Shown: positions 1 through 10,559 of the stretch, one piece after another
Layout: each line of letters begins with the position of its first letter
Position numbering within the stretch: the first letter of the stretch is position 1
Assembly: GCA_963576565.1 (NCBI GenBank)
Contig: OY755045.1
Coordinates: 38,646,667-38,710,666, forward strand
Direction: 5' to 3'
DNA length: 64,000 nt
Source of the DNA: Aspidapion aeneum
Taxonomy: Eukaryota > Arthropoda > Insecta > Coleoptera > Brentidae
Position numbers and translations under genes: made by a program
The notes under the pieces: generated by a model
Seen by the model: only the letters and a program-made list of their open reading frames with translations
The model's database searches: none
What the model was told of the DNA's origin: nothing

Positions 1-651
1 CCCTACATTCCTAGAGTGACAGATAGGATCGGACGTATTCTGGGAAAACATAACATAAAAACGATCTTCAAGCCATCTAAGGAGATCGAGAACCACCTCA
101 GATCTGCGAAGGATATAAGGAACCCACTAAGTTCTTCGGGGGTATACCGCATTCCCTGTACCTGTGGAAGTGTCTACATCGGAACAACCAAACGGTCAGT
201 AAACACAAGAATCAAAGAACACAAAGCCAACTGTCGACTCGGACATACGGAAAAATCCGCAGTTGCAGACCACACACTAAACAATGAAGACCACCGAATA
301 AAATTCGAAGACACACAAGTTCTCTGCGCCTCCTCTTCATACTATCCAAGACTCTATGGAGAAGCAATCGAAATTCATAAACACCAGCAGAACTTCAACA
401 GATCTGAAGAAACTCTTAAAATTAACAGAACATGGGTACCGGTTCTTAAAAACACCAAACGGCTCGCTTACAATAACAAAACTGAATCAAGGGAATGTGA
501 CCAATCACCGACCAGCTCTGATATACGCCCCGCCCACCATAGCGTATATAACCTGCGCCCGCGACAGACTAACACTCGCGGCTACAGACTAAAATGCACT
601 CTGGCTCCTTCGATTTCGAGGTTATGTTTTAATTGTTTTGTTTTTGTTTAA
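1..651 (+). CDS. Penelope-like element, C-terminal GIY-YIG endonuclease region (5' part outside window)
   Basis: The frame is open from base 1 to a TAA at 649-651, so the protein enters from outside the window and only about 216 residues are visible. It begins with a linker typical of Penelope-like reverse transcriptases (RIGRILGKHNIKTIFKP). A GIY-YIG nuclease fold follows: GVYRIPC, then a CxC, then VYIGTTKRSVNTRIKEHK, with downstream His/Glu-rich sequence ending in the WVPVLKN region. In this family the domain nicks target DNA for target-primed reverse transcription. The last 25 residues lie in an inverted repeat and may be read-through of the 3' untranslated region rather than real protein. 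No stop or frameshift is visible in the part shown. The reverse-transcriptase domain must lie upstream of the window, so completeness cannot be judged. Confidence 0.85.
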   Translation, partial: PYIPRVTDRIGRILGKHNIKTIFKPSKEIENHLRSAKDIRNPLSSSGVYRIPCTCGSVYIGTTKRSVNTRIKEHKANCRLGHTEKSAVADHTLNNEDHRIKFEDTQVLCASSSYYPRLYGEAIEIHKHQQNFNRSEETLKINRTWVPVLKNTKRLAYNNKTESRECDQSPTSSDIRPAHHSVYNLRPRQTNTRGYRLKCTLAPSISRLCFNCFVFV

Positions 652-1286
652 ATAGCCTGGAGCATGGAATAAATAAATTTCTTCGATGGTGGAAGTGTTT
701 GAAGTCCTTTCGAGTTTTAAAAATTAGTATTAAAAATATTTGTCGTGTCGTTAGTTCGGTCAAATTTAGTTCAAAATAGCGCTAGTAACGAAATAGGGTG
801 TCTTTCTAACATATTTTTTCAAAAAAAAAACTTCCCTGACTTCTTTCGCGGGATCCTAGCGGGTGTGAAACAAAACCGAACCGAACCGAACTTAACCGAA
901 TCGAATTATTGGTTTAGTTCGGTTTGGTTTCACAACCTCTGGGATGCCGGTTCAGTTCAGTTCCGTTCCGTTCGGTTCGGTTCGGTTTTGTTTCACACCC
1001 ACTAGGATCCCGCGAAAGAAGCCAGGGAAGTTTTTTTTTGAAAAAATATGTTAGAAAGACACCCTATTTCGTTACTAGCGCTATTTTGAACTAAATTTGA
1101 CCGAACTAACGACACGACAAATATTTTTAATACTAATTTTTAAAACTCGAAAGGACTTCAAACACTTCCACCATCGAAGAAATTTATTTATTCCATGCTC
1201 CAGGCTATTTAAACAAAAACAAAACAATTAAAACATAACCTCGAAATCGAAGGAGCCAGAGTGCATTTTAGTCTGTAGCCGCGAGT
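574..1286. repeat. Large near-perfect inverted repeat (arms about 310 bp, spacer about 90 bp)
   Basis: The sequence from the end of the PLE reading frame (574) through its 3' flank to about 885 recurs in reverse complement from about 975 to 1286. I see only a handful of differences between the arms. The centre is made of CCGAA/TTCGG repeats. The outer part of each arm is PLE 3'-flank; the inner part (797-1066) is a separate repeat that also occurs at 53.5 kb. The PLE 3' end therefore exists twice head to head, which fits the inverted end structures known for Penelope-like elements. The near identity suggests recent formation or gene conversion. Confidence 0.9.
797..1066. repeat. Foldback core with CCGAA/TTCGG centre (copy 1)
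   Basis: A palindromic module. Its arms contain GTGTCTTTCTAACAT, a run of A, CTTCCCTGACTTCTTTCG and GGATCCTAGC. The centre contains several CCGAA units on one side and TTCGG units on the other. The same module, more diverged, sits at 53,465-53,690. Here it is embedded in PLE flanking sequence; there it is embedded in arrays of a GCGCTGCTACAAAATA repeat. A relic of that array unit (CAAAATAGCGCTA) is also present here at about 773-785. Confidence 0.75.
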
Positions 1287-1333
1287 CAGACTAACCACCA
1301 GTCTTCGAGAAGCCGACAAACAGTCAACATCTC

Positions 1334-1366
1334 CTGAAGATGCCATCCACTCGAGATGGCGAAACG
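1334..1366 (+). ncRNA. Hammerhead-ribozyme-like core next to Penelope sequence
   Basis: CTGAAGA (1334-1340) is followed by an extra T, then GCCATC, a 7-nt loop, GATGGC and GAAAC (1361-1365). This matches the order CUGANGA, stem II, GAAA of hammerhead ribozymes, which are known in Penelope-like elements. Stem II has 6 perfect pairs. Against it, the extra T at the base of stem II is not standard, and I cannot find a convincing stem III and cleavage site downstream. It is probably a decayed or non-functional copy. Confidence 0.35.
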
Positions 1367-1565
1367 TCGAGAACGAATTTCCAACGACGACGGCCGAACA
1401 GCCCGAAAGCACACCCACCATTGGACGATGGCCGCGAAAGCCTTTCACAATTTGCACACTACAACTGTTTAAAGAAATCAAGTGTTCACTTTTAAAGACA
1501 TCCGTGTTTACATCGAATTTTTTTAGGACAAAGGTATTGTCAAATTTTAGTACAATACCAAGCAA

Positions 1566-3224
1566 ATCAATTCAAAATATATTTATGGTTGTGGAAGATT
1601 GATCTTTCCAAACGTAAATTTTAGTACCCGTGAATTTCAAAATCAAACAAGTTTTCGTGGCTAATCGGGTATAAAGAAGTCTTTGTTTCTCTCATATTTT
1701 TCCGTGGGTAGCTCGAAAGCTTAACCAAACGGGGTTCCAGATCTAATGGACACTTATTAAGTGTTGACAACTGTTTGGTCGTTGTGGGACTCCTCAGAAC
1801 AGTGTTTGGTCAACGTGACACCCTTGCAAAGTTAATCAGACCGTTTTGTCTGTCATCCTAAGTCTATAGTGAGAAAATTTTTGCAAGAAGCGCCATCTAC
1901 TAAGATACAAGAGAAACTAGAACAAGAGCAGGTGAGCATAAACTGTTATATTATCGATCGATGAAAAGATCGATTGCTCAGAAAAGAAATCATCCGTGAT
2001 CTTCGACAGCACTATTGTCTTTGATCTGACCTAAAATTTACGTTCCTAAATTTTTCAACTAGAAGAAGACGTGTCTTCAGAGAATAATCTGAATTCTCGA
2101 TGATCTTAGAGATGCATACATAATACCGAAATTAATTCAGATGGTGCGATCCTCCAGCGGAACATATGATTTTTGTAGGAAAAAACAAAAGAAAGGTTGA
2201 AAAAGGGAAACTTGAAAAGAGAAAAGGACTAAAGAAAGGCTAACTTTAATAGAGGAAAATATTGTTACCAAAGAAAGTAATTTTAATTTAGCACCCCAGC
2301 TTCTAATCGAAGGACATCAAAATCTACAAAATTTTAAGTTGATAAAAAATAACTTCACGCCACGCCGACCACCAGTTCGTGGCTCTTGAGTATCATACGA
2401 AATAACGAAATGGAATACGGAAACTACAGGAATAAATACGAACTTTTATGTCGCTCGTTATCTTCGCTAGATTGCAGATAATTTTCCAGCTCAATTCGGT
2501 TGACAAAAAGAAAATCTGACTTGAAGGCACTTGGTGCCCATTAAAGAATCTACCCCAAGGTTCACCGACCCTCGAACTTCCATTCTGTTGACCCAAATGA
2601 CGCATGCCATGTATGGGAGAGGGATATTAACAAGATACCGAAAGATGAGGTACATATAGAAGAAGACACATAAATTATCAGGATTTAACTCTACTATCTC
2701 AGTTTTTTTACTGTGTCGACAGGCCTCTGCTGTATCGATCATTCGTGTGCCTGCGAGAGAGAGTTTCTCTCATTGCAAAACAAATTTGCAAAGCTGCTGC
2801 CCTCTCACATGAGACCACCCCTCTTACTCTGAGAGCAGTCCAGTCATCAAAATTCTTAATTATTTTCTTTGTTGTTAAAAATCAAATCAAATGTCTATAA
2901 AATTTTAGATACCTTAGAGGTTAACAAATAATGATGTTAAATTTTCATAAATTTTTAATGATTGCCGATACCATGCCCATTTAGTCTCGTTGTATTTAAG
3001 TTTTCTAAAATTCTAGTTAGATCTTACATTCATGACAGGTATCTAGCATTTAAACTTTATTTAAATCGGATTATAATTTTTCAATTATGATATGAAAGAA
3101 ATTGAAGAAAAATACGCTGCCACTGCGAGACTTTTAGGTTTTTTAGGTATAATTTAATTTGGAAAACTTCATACGCCTAGTAAACTTTAGTTACTTAGTT
3201 AAAATAGGAAAGGTATTCTGAGTC
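1566..3224. other. Unassigned AT-rich sequence
   Basis: I see no convincing reading frame or repeat shared with the rest of the window. A CT/GA-rich patch with small palindromes lies near 2750-2840. This may be old transposon or intergenic DNA. Confidence 0.5.
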
Positions 3225-3545
3225 TTGAACGATGTGATAGTTCCCATCACATGCTTTGACCAATGGCAAGCTTTAAATTAGCTCCGAGCCGTCACGTGGT
3301 ATGCGAAAAGACCACCATTGCGCCAAGCTTCTCCTACGATCCGACCGAAAAACTTTCAGTCGGTACGGGACAAGAGAACAGATTTCACTGAAGAGCAGGC
3401 GAGGCGTTCAGAGTTTGCTATTGGTCAGAGCGTGCGATGTGCATGGTCACATCGTTCAAGACCCAGAATAACTACCCAGGAGTTTTGTGTACAACACCAA
3501 CCATCCATCCGCCTTTATGATTGTTTCGCTGAGTAGGTTTGCCTA
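3225..3545 (+). repeat. Unnamed interspersed repeat, copy 1
   Basis: Blocks at 3234-3275 (ending CATGCTTTGACCAATGGCAA) and 3339-3372 (TCCGACCGAAAAACT) recur in reverse complement and the same relative order at 5955-6040. The two copies are about 2.6 kb apart in opposite orientation. Copy 1 has an extra stretch between the blocks (about 3276-3338). No protein or pol III box was recognised. Confidence 0.55.
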
Positions 3546-4411
3546 CAAGACATTTTGAGCCCTTGCTACCTGCAAAGCCGTTAGATAAGAGTAGCTTGAT
3601 CTCGCCGCCCTGTAAATTATACATTTATTGTATTTGTATTTGTTGTATTGTATTGTAAATACCATCCTATAGTTAAAAAACTCTACAGATCCTTAATTTA
3701 ACCTTCCAGTTACGGCCCCATGCGCATCATTGATTAGATAATCAAGAAACATTATTGGTTTGATCAGGGGTTTCCAAGCCTGTGCTAAAGAGCTGTACAA
3801 GAAACCACAAAATTGATTATTAATTGGTACCACTTATTTTAAAATAATCTAACCTAAGTATATGGGACCTTACCACTTATGAATACAATAGAATACACTT
3901 ATCCAGCCCATTAGACTTTTTGTACATCCGCCAACACGTCCCTCATGGAGAAATGAGGAAACCTTGCTTGCGTAATTCAGGAGTTAGAGATGGAGAACTG
4001 GCACTATTGGCCCTAGAGAGTGGTAAGTTTTAGAGCACAGAAGGAAATATACCTCTACTTAACTAAGACAGGACTGGAAGATGGAGCTGGTGACATTCCT
4101 GCTTAGTTCACTGGGGGAATACGACATTAGTGGCAGGAGTTTACTTGGGCAACAACCAAATTAAAGGTCGCTTTTCCGGAAGCTATTCCATATAGGATTT
4201 TATATTTATGAACGGAACGGTTTTGCAAGCAAAAGTTTATACTATTAAAAAGCTGAGGGTATAGATTAAAAGATTAGATAATACCAACGGTACAGTATAT
4301 GATCGCTGCTTGATCAATGGAAGTGTAAGAATATTATGAAAAATCAGAGCATACAGTATACAGTGACAATGCACGTATTAACAGCCATAAAAAGAACGAC
4401 GCACTTAACTA
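3546..4411. other. Unassigned sequence
   Basis: It contains a short TTGTATT-rich tract (about 3622-3660). There is also a 25-codon open stretch from an ATG at 3952 that runs into GGTAAGT at 4020-4026, an exon-like look that could be chance. No family was recognised. Confidence 0.4.
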
Positions 4412-4736
4412 AAGCCGGGATCAAACGACTCGTGTACTTGGCGAATAATTGTTACTTCAGTAATACTTGCCATGTCGTGTGAGTGGGTTACTTGTACAAT
4501 TATTTGTCACTCGTTGGTTTTTAATTTGTGGTCGGTAAAAATGGGCCGAGTCAAAGGGCTCACGATTATTCGTACACTTGCCAAGTACTGTTGTAATGTT
4601 CGCGATCTCGTACTTGTAAATTGTACTCGTCGTGTGAGCGCCCTGTTTGCTATCGCAATTCGCAAAGCTCGTATACTTGCCAAGTACGCAAATAATTGTG
4701 TATTTGCCAAGTACACGAATCGTTTGAGCCCGCCTT
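4412..4736. mobile_element. TA-targeting MITE 'S', copy 1
   Basis: The terminal inverted repeats run AAGCCGGGATCAAACGACTC at the left and the matching GAGCCCGCCTT at the right, about 35 bp each, including a GTGTACTTGGC/GCCAAGTACAC pair. The left end follows TA (4410-4411). The whole element recurs in the opposite orientation at 11,055-11,332. It has no coding capacity. TA target choice suggests Tc1/mariner-type mobilisation. Confidence 0.8.
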
Positions 4737-5177
4737 GATCAAACGTGAGGCCAAGTAAATTACACATGACAATTTAGAACTTCGGTACATAGTTAAGAAA
4801 TCGCTTGCCCTACCTTTTAAGACGGCGGCAGGTTGTTCCGGCAGCGAGTGCTGCGGCGAGTTGACTGCGATGAATTGGCGGCGGCAAATTGTCCTAGAAG
4901 TTCGTTCGTCGTCCCGAACCAGCTCGCTTGTACAAGTACGGCCACAGATTTCTATCCACAGGTACCGGACTAAATTTTAAAACTAATTTTTGTATATATT
5001 GCAAACTAAATCGCATTCAAACAACCTGATGATGAGTCAAACCTAACCTTAAAATAATCTTTAGGCCACACTTAAGTCGAAGAAATTCTACACCCTTGCA
5101 AACAAAATGTCTGGTAGGCATAGGTGCACAGTTTACCCTGCCCATAAATTATAAACCAAAAAATTATTTTTGCAGTC
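4737..5177. other. Unassigned; short GC- and CpG-rich patch
   Basis: About 4819-4950 is clearly richer in GC and CpG than its surroundings, with repeated GGCGGC and GCGAGT words. No exon or splice-signal arrangement convinced me. The rest is AT-rich. Confidence 0.4.
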
Positions 5178-5597
5178 TTGGGCTTTGAAAAGGAGAAAGC
5201 CACCACTTGAGTGTAATGTACAAAATCTATAACCTAAAGTTTTGTACAAAATATGCAAATAGTTTAATATTCGGCGAATTGCGCCTAGAGCGAAAACTCA
5301 GTCAGCTTTTGTTTACAAAAAATTTTAACTGCGCAAACTATGACTCGCAAGCCGACCTTTAAGTCAAAGTGCGTGTGTGTAAGCCCCTTGGGCTTTGAAA
5401 AGGAGAAAACCACCACTTGAGTGTAATCTACAAAATATATAACCTAAAGTTTTGTACAAAATATGAAAATAGTTTAATATTCGGCGAATTGCGCCTAGAG
5501 CAAAAACTCCGTCAGCTTTTGTTTACAAAAAATTTTAACTGCGCAAACTTAGACTCGCAGGCCGACCTTTAAGTCAAAGTGCGTGTGTGTAGGCCCC
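5178..5597. repeat. 210-bp tandem duplication
   Basis: Two head-to-tail copies, 5178-5387 and 5388-5597, each start TTGGGCTTTGAAAAGGAGAA and end with a GTGCGTGTGTGTA stretch. The copies differ at only a few sites. No coding content was recognised. Confidence 0.9.
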
Positions 5598-5924
5598 TTA
5601 ATATTCATGACCATTAAATATTTGTCGCGTCGCAAAGGGCACCTATACTGGTACATTTTTAAAATTTTCATTAGGTAACCAAATGCAGAAAAAAGAAGAA
5701 AATTCTCCAGCTTTTTCCTGTGCCATATATCTGTTTAAGTTTACTCAATATCATGTAAAGTTGCACGCATAAAAGTGCACAATCAAAATGCGCATAGGCA
5801 AAATACACACAAGAAAAAATAGCGCAAAAAAGAAATACACAATAAAAGATTTCGAAACATAATTTGTTCTGTTTTATGAGAAAACTTTTACTGATAACAT
5901 TGTAAAAGTAGATTCTTTCAGACA
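5598..5924. other. Unassigned AT-rich sequence
   Basis: AT-rich, with no recognised feature. Confidence 0.4.
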
Positions 5925-6140
5925 GAGTTAGTGAATTTTACGCGTTTGAAGCGAAATTTGTTCTCCTGCCCCGCAACGACTGACAGTTTTTCGGTCGGAC
6001 CGAAGTTGCCATTGACCAAAGCATGTGATTACTATCAAGCCGGGTACTCATTAACGAACCACGAGCCTCGATCAACAAGTGCGATCTATTCGCTAATGTG
6101 GACGGCATTGTTCGAGGCTCGCAGCACGATATCGAAACCT
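5925..6140 (-). repeat. Unnamed interspersed repeat, copy 2
   Basis: This is the reverse complement of the blocks at 3234-3372. The shared stretches run through CTGACAGTTTTTCGGTCGGA and TTGCCATTGACCAAAGCATG. In this copy the two blocks lie almost next to each other. Confidence 0.55.
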
Positions 6141-8788
6141 TAAATTAAAACAAAGTACCTACTAAATTTGAGACATAAATACATCTCTTGAAAAAGTTTA
6201 CCTATATAAATAAATTTTTTAAATAAAAAAAAATTAGGTAAATTTATTTGTAATAGTTTACTTGTAAGAAAATAGTAAGCTGTTAGTCTTAATTTATTTT
6301 TAATTGTGAATGTCTCAAAAATTAATCTATTAGTTTTTGAAATAATATCAATGCTGTAAAGGAATGAAAAAATCTCTTTTAAACAAGGTATCACTTGACC
6401 CACGTTCCCTCTCTAAAGTCAAGAGGTCAAAGCTACCCCAACTAGGAGTCGATAGATATAAATATTTTATGAAAATAAAAATAATGTGTCAAGGATTTTT
6501 TAAAAAATTTACCTTAAAGAGTCATAATGGCATCCCGTATACGTTTTCTGTGAGTATATTACTTTAAATTAAAATTGATAATGATGATAATAACGGAAAT
6601 GAGTTTTATCGCTACGCTTGTTTTGTCAAAAGAGTTTTTGTTTTTTTCTTTCTGGGTAATAAATTTTGTAGTATAAAATGGAAAATAAATATATTTTATT
6701 TACTTCACTGTACCGATAACGGTAATTACCAATTATGATTGGACAAGCTAACCTATGCACGTATTAACGCTAAAAACTGCACAGAACAGATGTGGAATGG
6801 GATGGGAATAAGAACGATTCGCGCGCGCTCGCTTAAAGCGCCTCTAGCGGTAGATATTTAGGAATTACAAACTGGTAACGGTAATGAAACTCTTCCAGGG
6901 TACGCGAATAAAATGTTATTTTCTAAAAAAAACCGTGACATAAAGCTTTTAATTTATTGTTTCAGAAAAAAATAACCAATGCATAAGCCGCAAATTATTG
7001 CCAAATATAAAATTTTTCAAAAATATTCGCTAAAATAATATGTTTTTTTATTAAAATTTAACTGATTTTACTATTAATATGGCAATACTCTTTTTCTTAT
7101 ACAAAATATTAATAAAAGAAATATTAAATTCGCCGTGCTAAACTGTTGGTAGGGTTTTATTAAGTGATTTTCGAGTTACCTAAATATAAAGATATAAAAA
7201 GTGGTCCAGAATTTTCCCTGCATTCCTTGTTTTGGATTCACCTTAACATTCTACAACTCTCTATATGTCAAGTATATGACCTACCCCATCAAACAGCCGT
7301 AAAAATCCGACGCCTGGCCTAATCAACCGCCCCCTTTCCCCTTTAGTCCTTCTCCATCCCCTCCCTACGCAATTCATTGCCCCCTCCACCAAGCAGGTGG
7401 CCGTTGATGGGGTTAAAGGGGGTAAAGTTAGCGGACAGTCTATGAAAATGACGGATTTGTTTAACTTGACGTTATCCTCGAAGATTTTAAATTTTATTTA
7501 AAAGCGGATATTTGTTTTGTACTTTTGCTATCTTAAAAATAACTAGCCTTTCAGATTGTTTAATGTGCATCCCTTGATATGACATCAGGATACTTATTCT
7601 TGAAATTTTGAATTCAAGTTCACCACCTCTTACCCGGGAGAAAACGAGTTCCCGGGAAAGTTTCTCTCTCTTTCTCTTCTCACTTGTTTTGCCTTTTTCG
7701 TATATTGTCAAAGTGATTTGTTTTTTTTTGCCAAACTAAAAATAGAGTTTTTAAGTAAAGCCCTATTTAGATATATGTATAAGCATTGAAACTAAATTGC
7801 TATACTGTGGTGCCTAGGTTAAAAGCAATATCTCCACTTTCAGACCCAATTGAGTGAGAGTGTTTACTTTAATGCATAATATAAATGTGTACCTGTACAA
7901 CACATTATATTACATCTTAGAAGTGAGAAAAGCCGCGTGTTTATTAATTGGACACCACAGAGAAACGTTTATCTGAACCTAAAGGCGGTTTAAAATAATG
8001 TATAATGTAGTGTTCTGACAACAACATTTTTAAACTGTGCTTATATAAAAGCATTTTAATAGGCCTGTTTAAAAAAAGTGTTAAACATTAATAATCATAA
8101 CGCACTCTGGTTAGTTGCGAGATACGCGGCAACGCTGTGCACTGGAGTTGCACGGCGTGATTCTAAACCTTGCATTCACAAACAGCTTCGAGCGTTCAAG
8201 AATACGATATTTTCATTCCCGCGAGAAAAAGTGAGTTTGATTTCCCGGGAACGTTCCCGGGATCACTCCCTTCACAAACTTTAAAGAATACTGTTCCAGG
8301 TCGACTTTGTTATGTCAATTTTGAATGATCATCTGTCAGTTTACAATGTAAAGCTGTCAAAATACAACCTGGAATTATTACTTCCAGGCTTTATTGCACT
8401 GTCCTTTTTCTGCCAAACTTAAATAATGGCAGAAACAAATTTCATACTTCCATTGTCTTCCGTTTACTTAAAACACGGCGTTTCGGTTAGTAAGTATCTC
8501 TAACCGTTTTGAAGTGTAAATCAAAAAATCCCCTTTAGATGCTACTACTTATACAACTTTTGTCCCGCCCCCTTTTTTATGCCTAAGACGCTTTTTTCAT
8601 AAGGAGTGGTTTGCATATGTTTCATATGTCCGTGGTTGGTTGATTGAAAATTTATTTTTTCTGCAAACTTGTTTCCGCCAATGCCACTCCTTATGCACAA
8701 CTTTGTCATTATTTGACCACGACTGATCCGCTAAACCGGATTTTCTAATATCCCCGAATAGGGTACTTTTTTAATGTTCCTTTACTCT
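6141..8788. other. Unassigned AT-rich stretch with a 20-bp perfect palindrome
   Basis: I find no coding region. It holds a C-rich patch (7305-7400) and a perfect 20-bp palindrome at 8243-8262 (TCCCGGGAACGTTCCCGGGA). Related CCCGGGA and TTCCCGGG words occur at about 7633-7660, which hints at a degraded repeat present twice. The region just before 8100 is otherwise featureless. Confidence 0.5.
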
Positions 8789-8820
8789 AACCTAGAGTCC
8801 CTGTATGTTAATATATTTGG
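8789..8820 (+). repeat. Solo end of a hAT-type MITE family
   Basis: TAGAGTCCCTGTATGTTAAT resembles the terminal repeat of the 98-bp MITE at 45,202-45,299. Related pieces are at 43,237-43,345 and 34,176-34,206. Confidence 0.45.
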
Positions 8821-8825
8821 ATATA

Positions 8826-9700
8826 TCTGGGGGCACGGCAGTGCCCCTCCAAGTTCGCGTAAACTGCTGTACCATCTTTTCTTGAAATATTTCAGCTCAT
8901 ATTTGACCTATCTAAACCTCTTCGCAATGAGCTACGAAACTTAAGCTTTGTAAAGTCGTAGATCTTTATAGTGTTAACAACCCCTCCAAGTGTCATGGAC
9001 TTCCATAAAGTAGTAAAGTAAATATAAAACTTCAAAAAACGACGAATTTGCCACTCACTCACTCACTTACTCATGTATAGATCATCAAAATTCTACTGTA
9101 CTTCCAGACATGCTACAAAGCTGAAAATTGGCACACTGCTAGAGATTATGAAAAAACCGTTAAAAGAATCAAAAAACCTCAAAATTCTAGTTTACTTCCC
9201 TCCCCTATACATGTAAAATTATATAAACGTAACATTGCCCTCTTCCAGAAACGCTAGAGAGCTGAGCTACAAAGGCGGAAAGGAGCTATGACAAAACTAT
9301 AAAAAAATTAAAAAACCTCAAAGTTTTAATCAACTTTACTCCGTAAATGTAAAGTTATGTAAAAGTAACATTGCCCACTTTGAAAGAGTTATAGGAATTA
9401 TGATAAAACTATAGAAAAAAATTTAAAAACACCTAAATTTTAATTTGCTTCCCTCCCCTATAAATGTTAAGTTATGTAAAAGTAACATTGCCCACTTCCA
9501 GGAACGCTAGAGAGCTGAGGTTTAGAAGGCTGACAGGATAGGAACTATAATAAAATCATGGAAAAAAATTAAAAAATCTTGATTTTTAAGGCAATAAGGC
9601 ACTGCAAATGTTTTGAACAATATTCCGCATATTTTGCTCTTTTAGAACTTAAATATTATACAAATTTTTTAAAAAAGGAGTAAAATCATAACAGAAACGT
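8826..9700 (+). repeat. Family 'X' copy 1: hairpin end plus internal ~130-bp repeats
   Basis: It begins with a short hairpin, GGGGCAC-GGCA-GTGCCCC (8830-8847). A unique stretch with CACTCACTCACTCAC (about 9053) follows. Then come about four diverged units of 127-141 bp marked by CTTCCAGAAACGCTAGAGAG and ending near AACATTGCCCAC, starting near 9101, 9242, 9375 and 9495. Two further copies lie at 45.8/49.3 kb (+) and 54.4-55.4 kb (-). A terminal hairpin with internal minisatellite units resembles non-autonomous Helentron/DINE-type elements, but I see no diagnostic ends. That assignment is only a suggestion. Confidence 0.75.
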
Positions 9701-9830
9701 TTTATATTAAAAAAATCGTAACTTAATTTGTATAGGAGAACTTGCCTTTACTATTATCTCAATTTGTTTTTACGGGATACCATTTTCGCGAACTTAGTTT
9801 TTTTATACATGAAATGGTTTTGTTATAATT
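9701..9830 (-). repeat. Single arm of foldback element 'F'
   Basis: The text through GAGAACTTGCCTTTACTATT and CGGGATACCATTTTCGCG matches the arms of the foldback element at 52,544-54,365 and the copy at 49,797-50,100. Only one arm is present here, attached to the end of X copy 1 and directly before element A. Confidence 0.65.
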
Positions 9831-10559
9831 CCTTACCCACATAGCACAATCACGTGTTTAACACGTAAAAAACACGTGACGAAAATAAACGTTGATTTTA
9901 AAAGCTGCTAGAAAAAAAAGTTTATTTCATATATGAAAACAAGCTTAATAGGTCATTCATTAACGTTATAATAAATAACGTTACTAAAAACGGCGTTGTA
10001 ATAACGCCATTATCAAATCAAAACAGCAATATTTTATGTTATTTTCAAGTGAATTCTAAGTAGATTTTTATCAACGTCAAAATCACATTAGGTTCGCGCC
10101 TTTTCTACACGAATTTTAAAACGCGACTTACATGGCTTTTCTACCGAATATTTTAAAGAATTTACTAGAAAAAGCGCCTATTGGCGGCATTTTTTACTTC
10201 GACGAAATTTATCCAGGAGTGATTTGGCCTCTAAACTCCAAAAACCAGTTAATGTATCATTTATTAACCTGACAAAACCAGTAAATCAGTAAAATATCTT
10301 TGTCTTCTCTTATTTGTATACAATACAGTACTTAAAACTAACTAAGCCTAAGAACTGTAAACTTAACCTACTATTTACATAATGTACACCCTACACCCTA
10401 GGATAGCACGCAGGCAACCTACGTGTTCGCCCCGGTGAGTGTGCTCAGTTAATTTTTTCGTTTATTTGTAAATTACTGCCACCGCTTTTGCATGCAGATT
10501 TCTGCATCCAGACAGAATCAACCGGGCTGATCCTTTTTGTCTTGACGTGTTAAATTTGA

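Noticed and set aside
872..1000. CCGAA/TTCGG tracts considered as telomere-like repeats
   Set aside because: The unit is not the arthropod TTAGG, and the tracts form the centre of a foldback element with a second interspersed copy at 53.5 kb.
1209..1565. 118-codon minus-strand open frame ending in the same 25 residues as the PLE frame
   Set aside because: The shared tail comes from the inverted repeat. The upstream residues do not resemble PLE protein.
9836..9900. CACGTG and TAACACGT words considered as E-box regulatory sites
   Set aside because: They are part of the terminal repeat of element A and occur in both copies for that reason.
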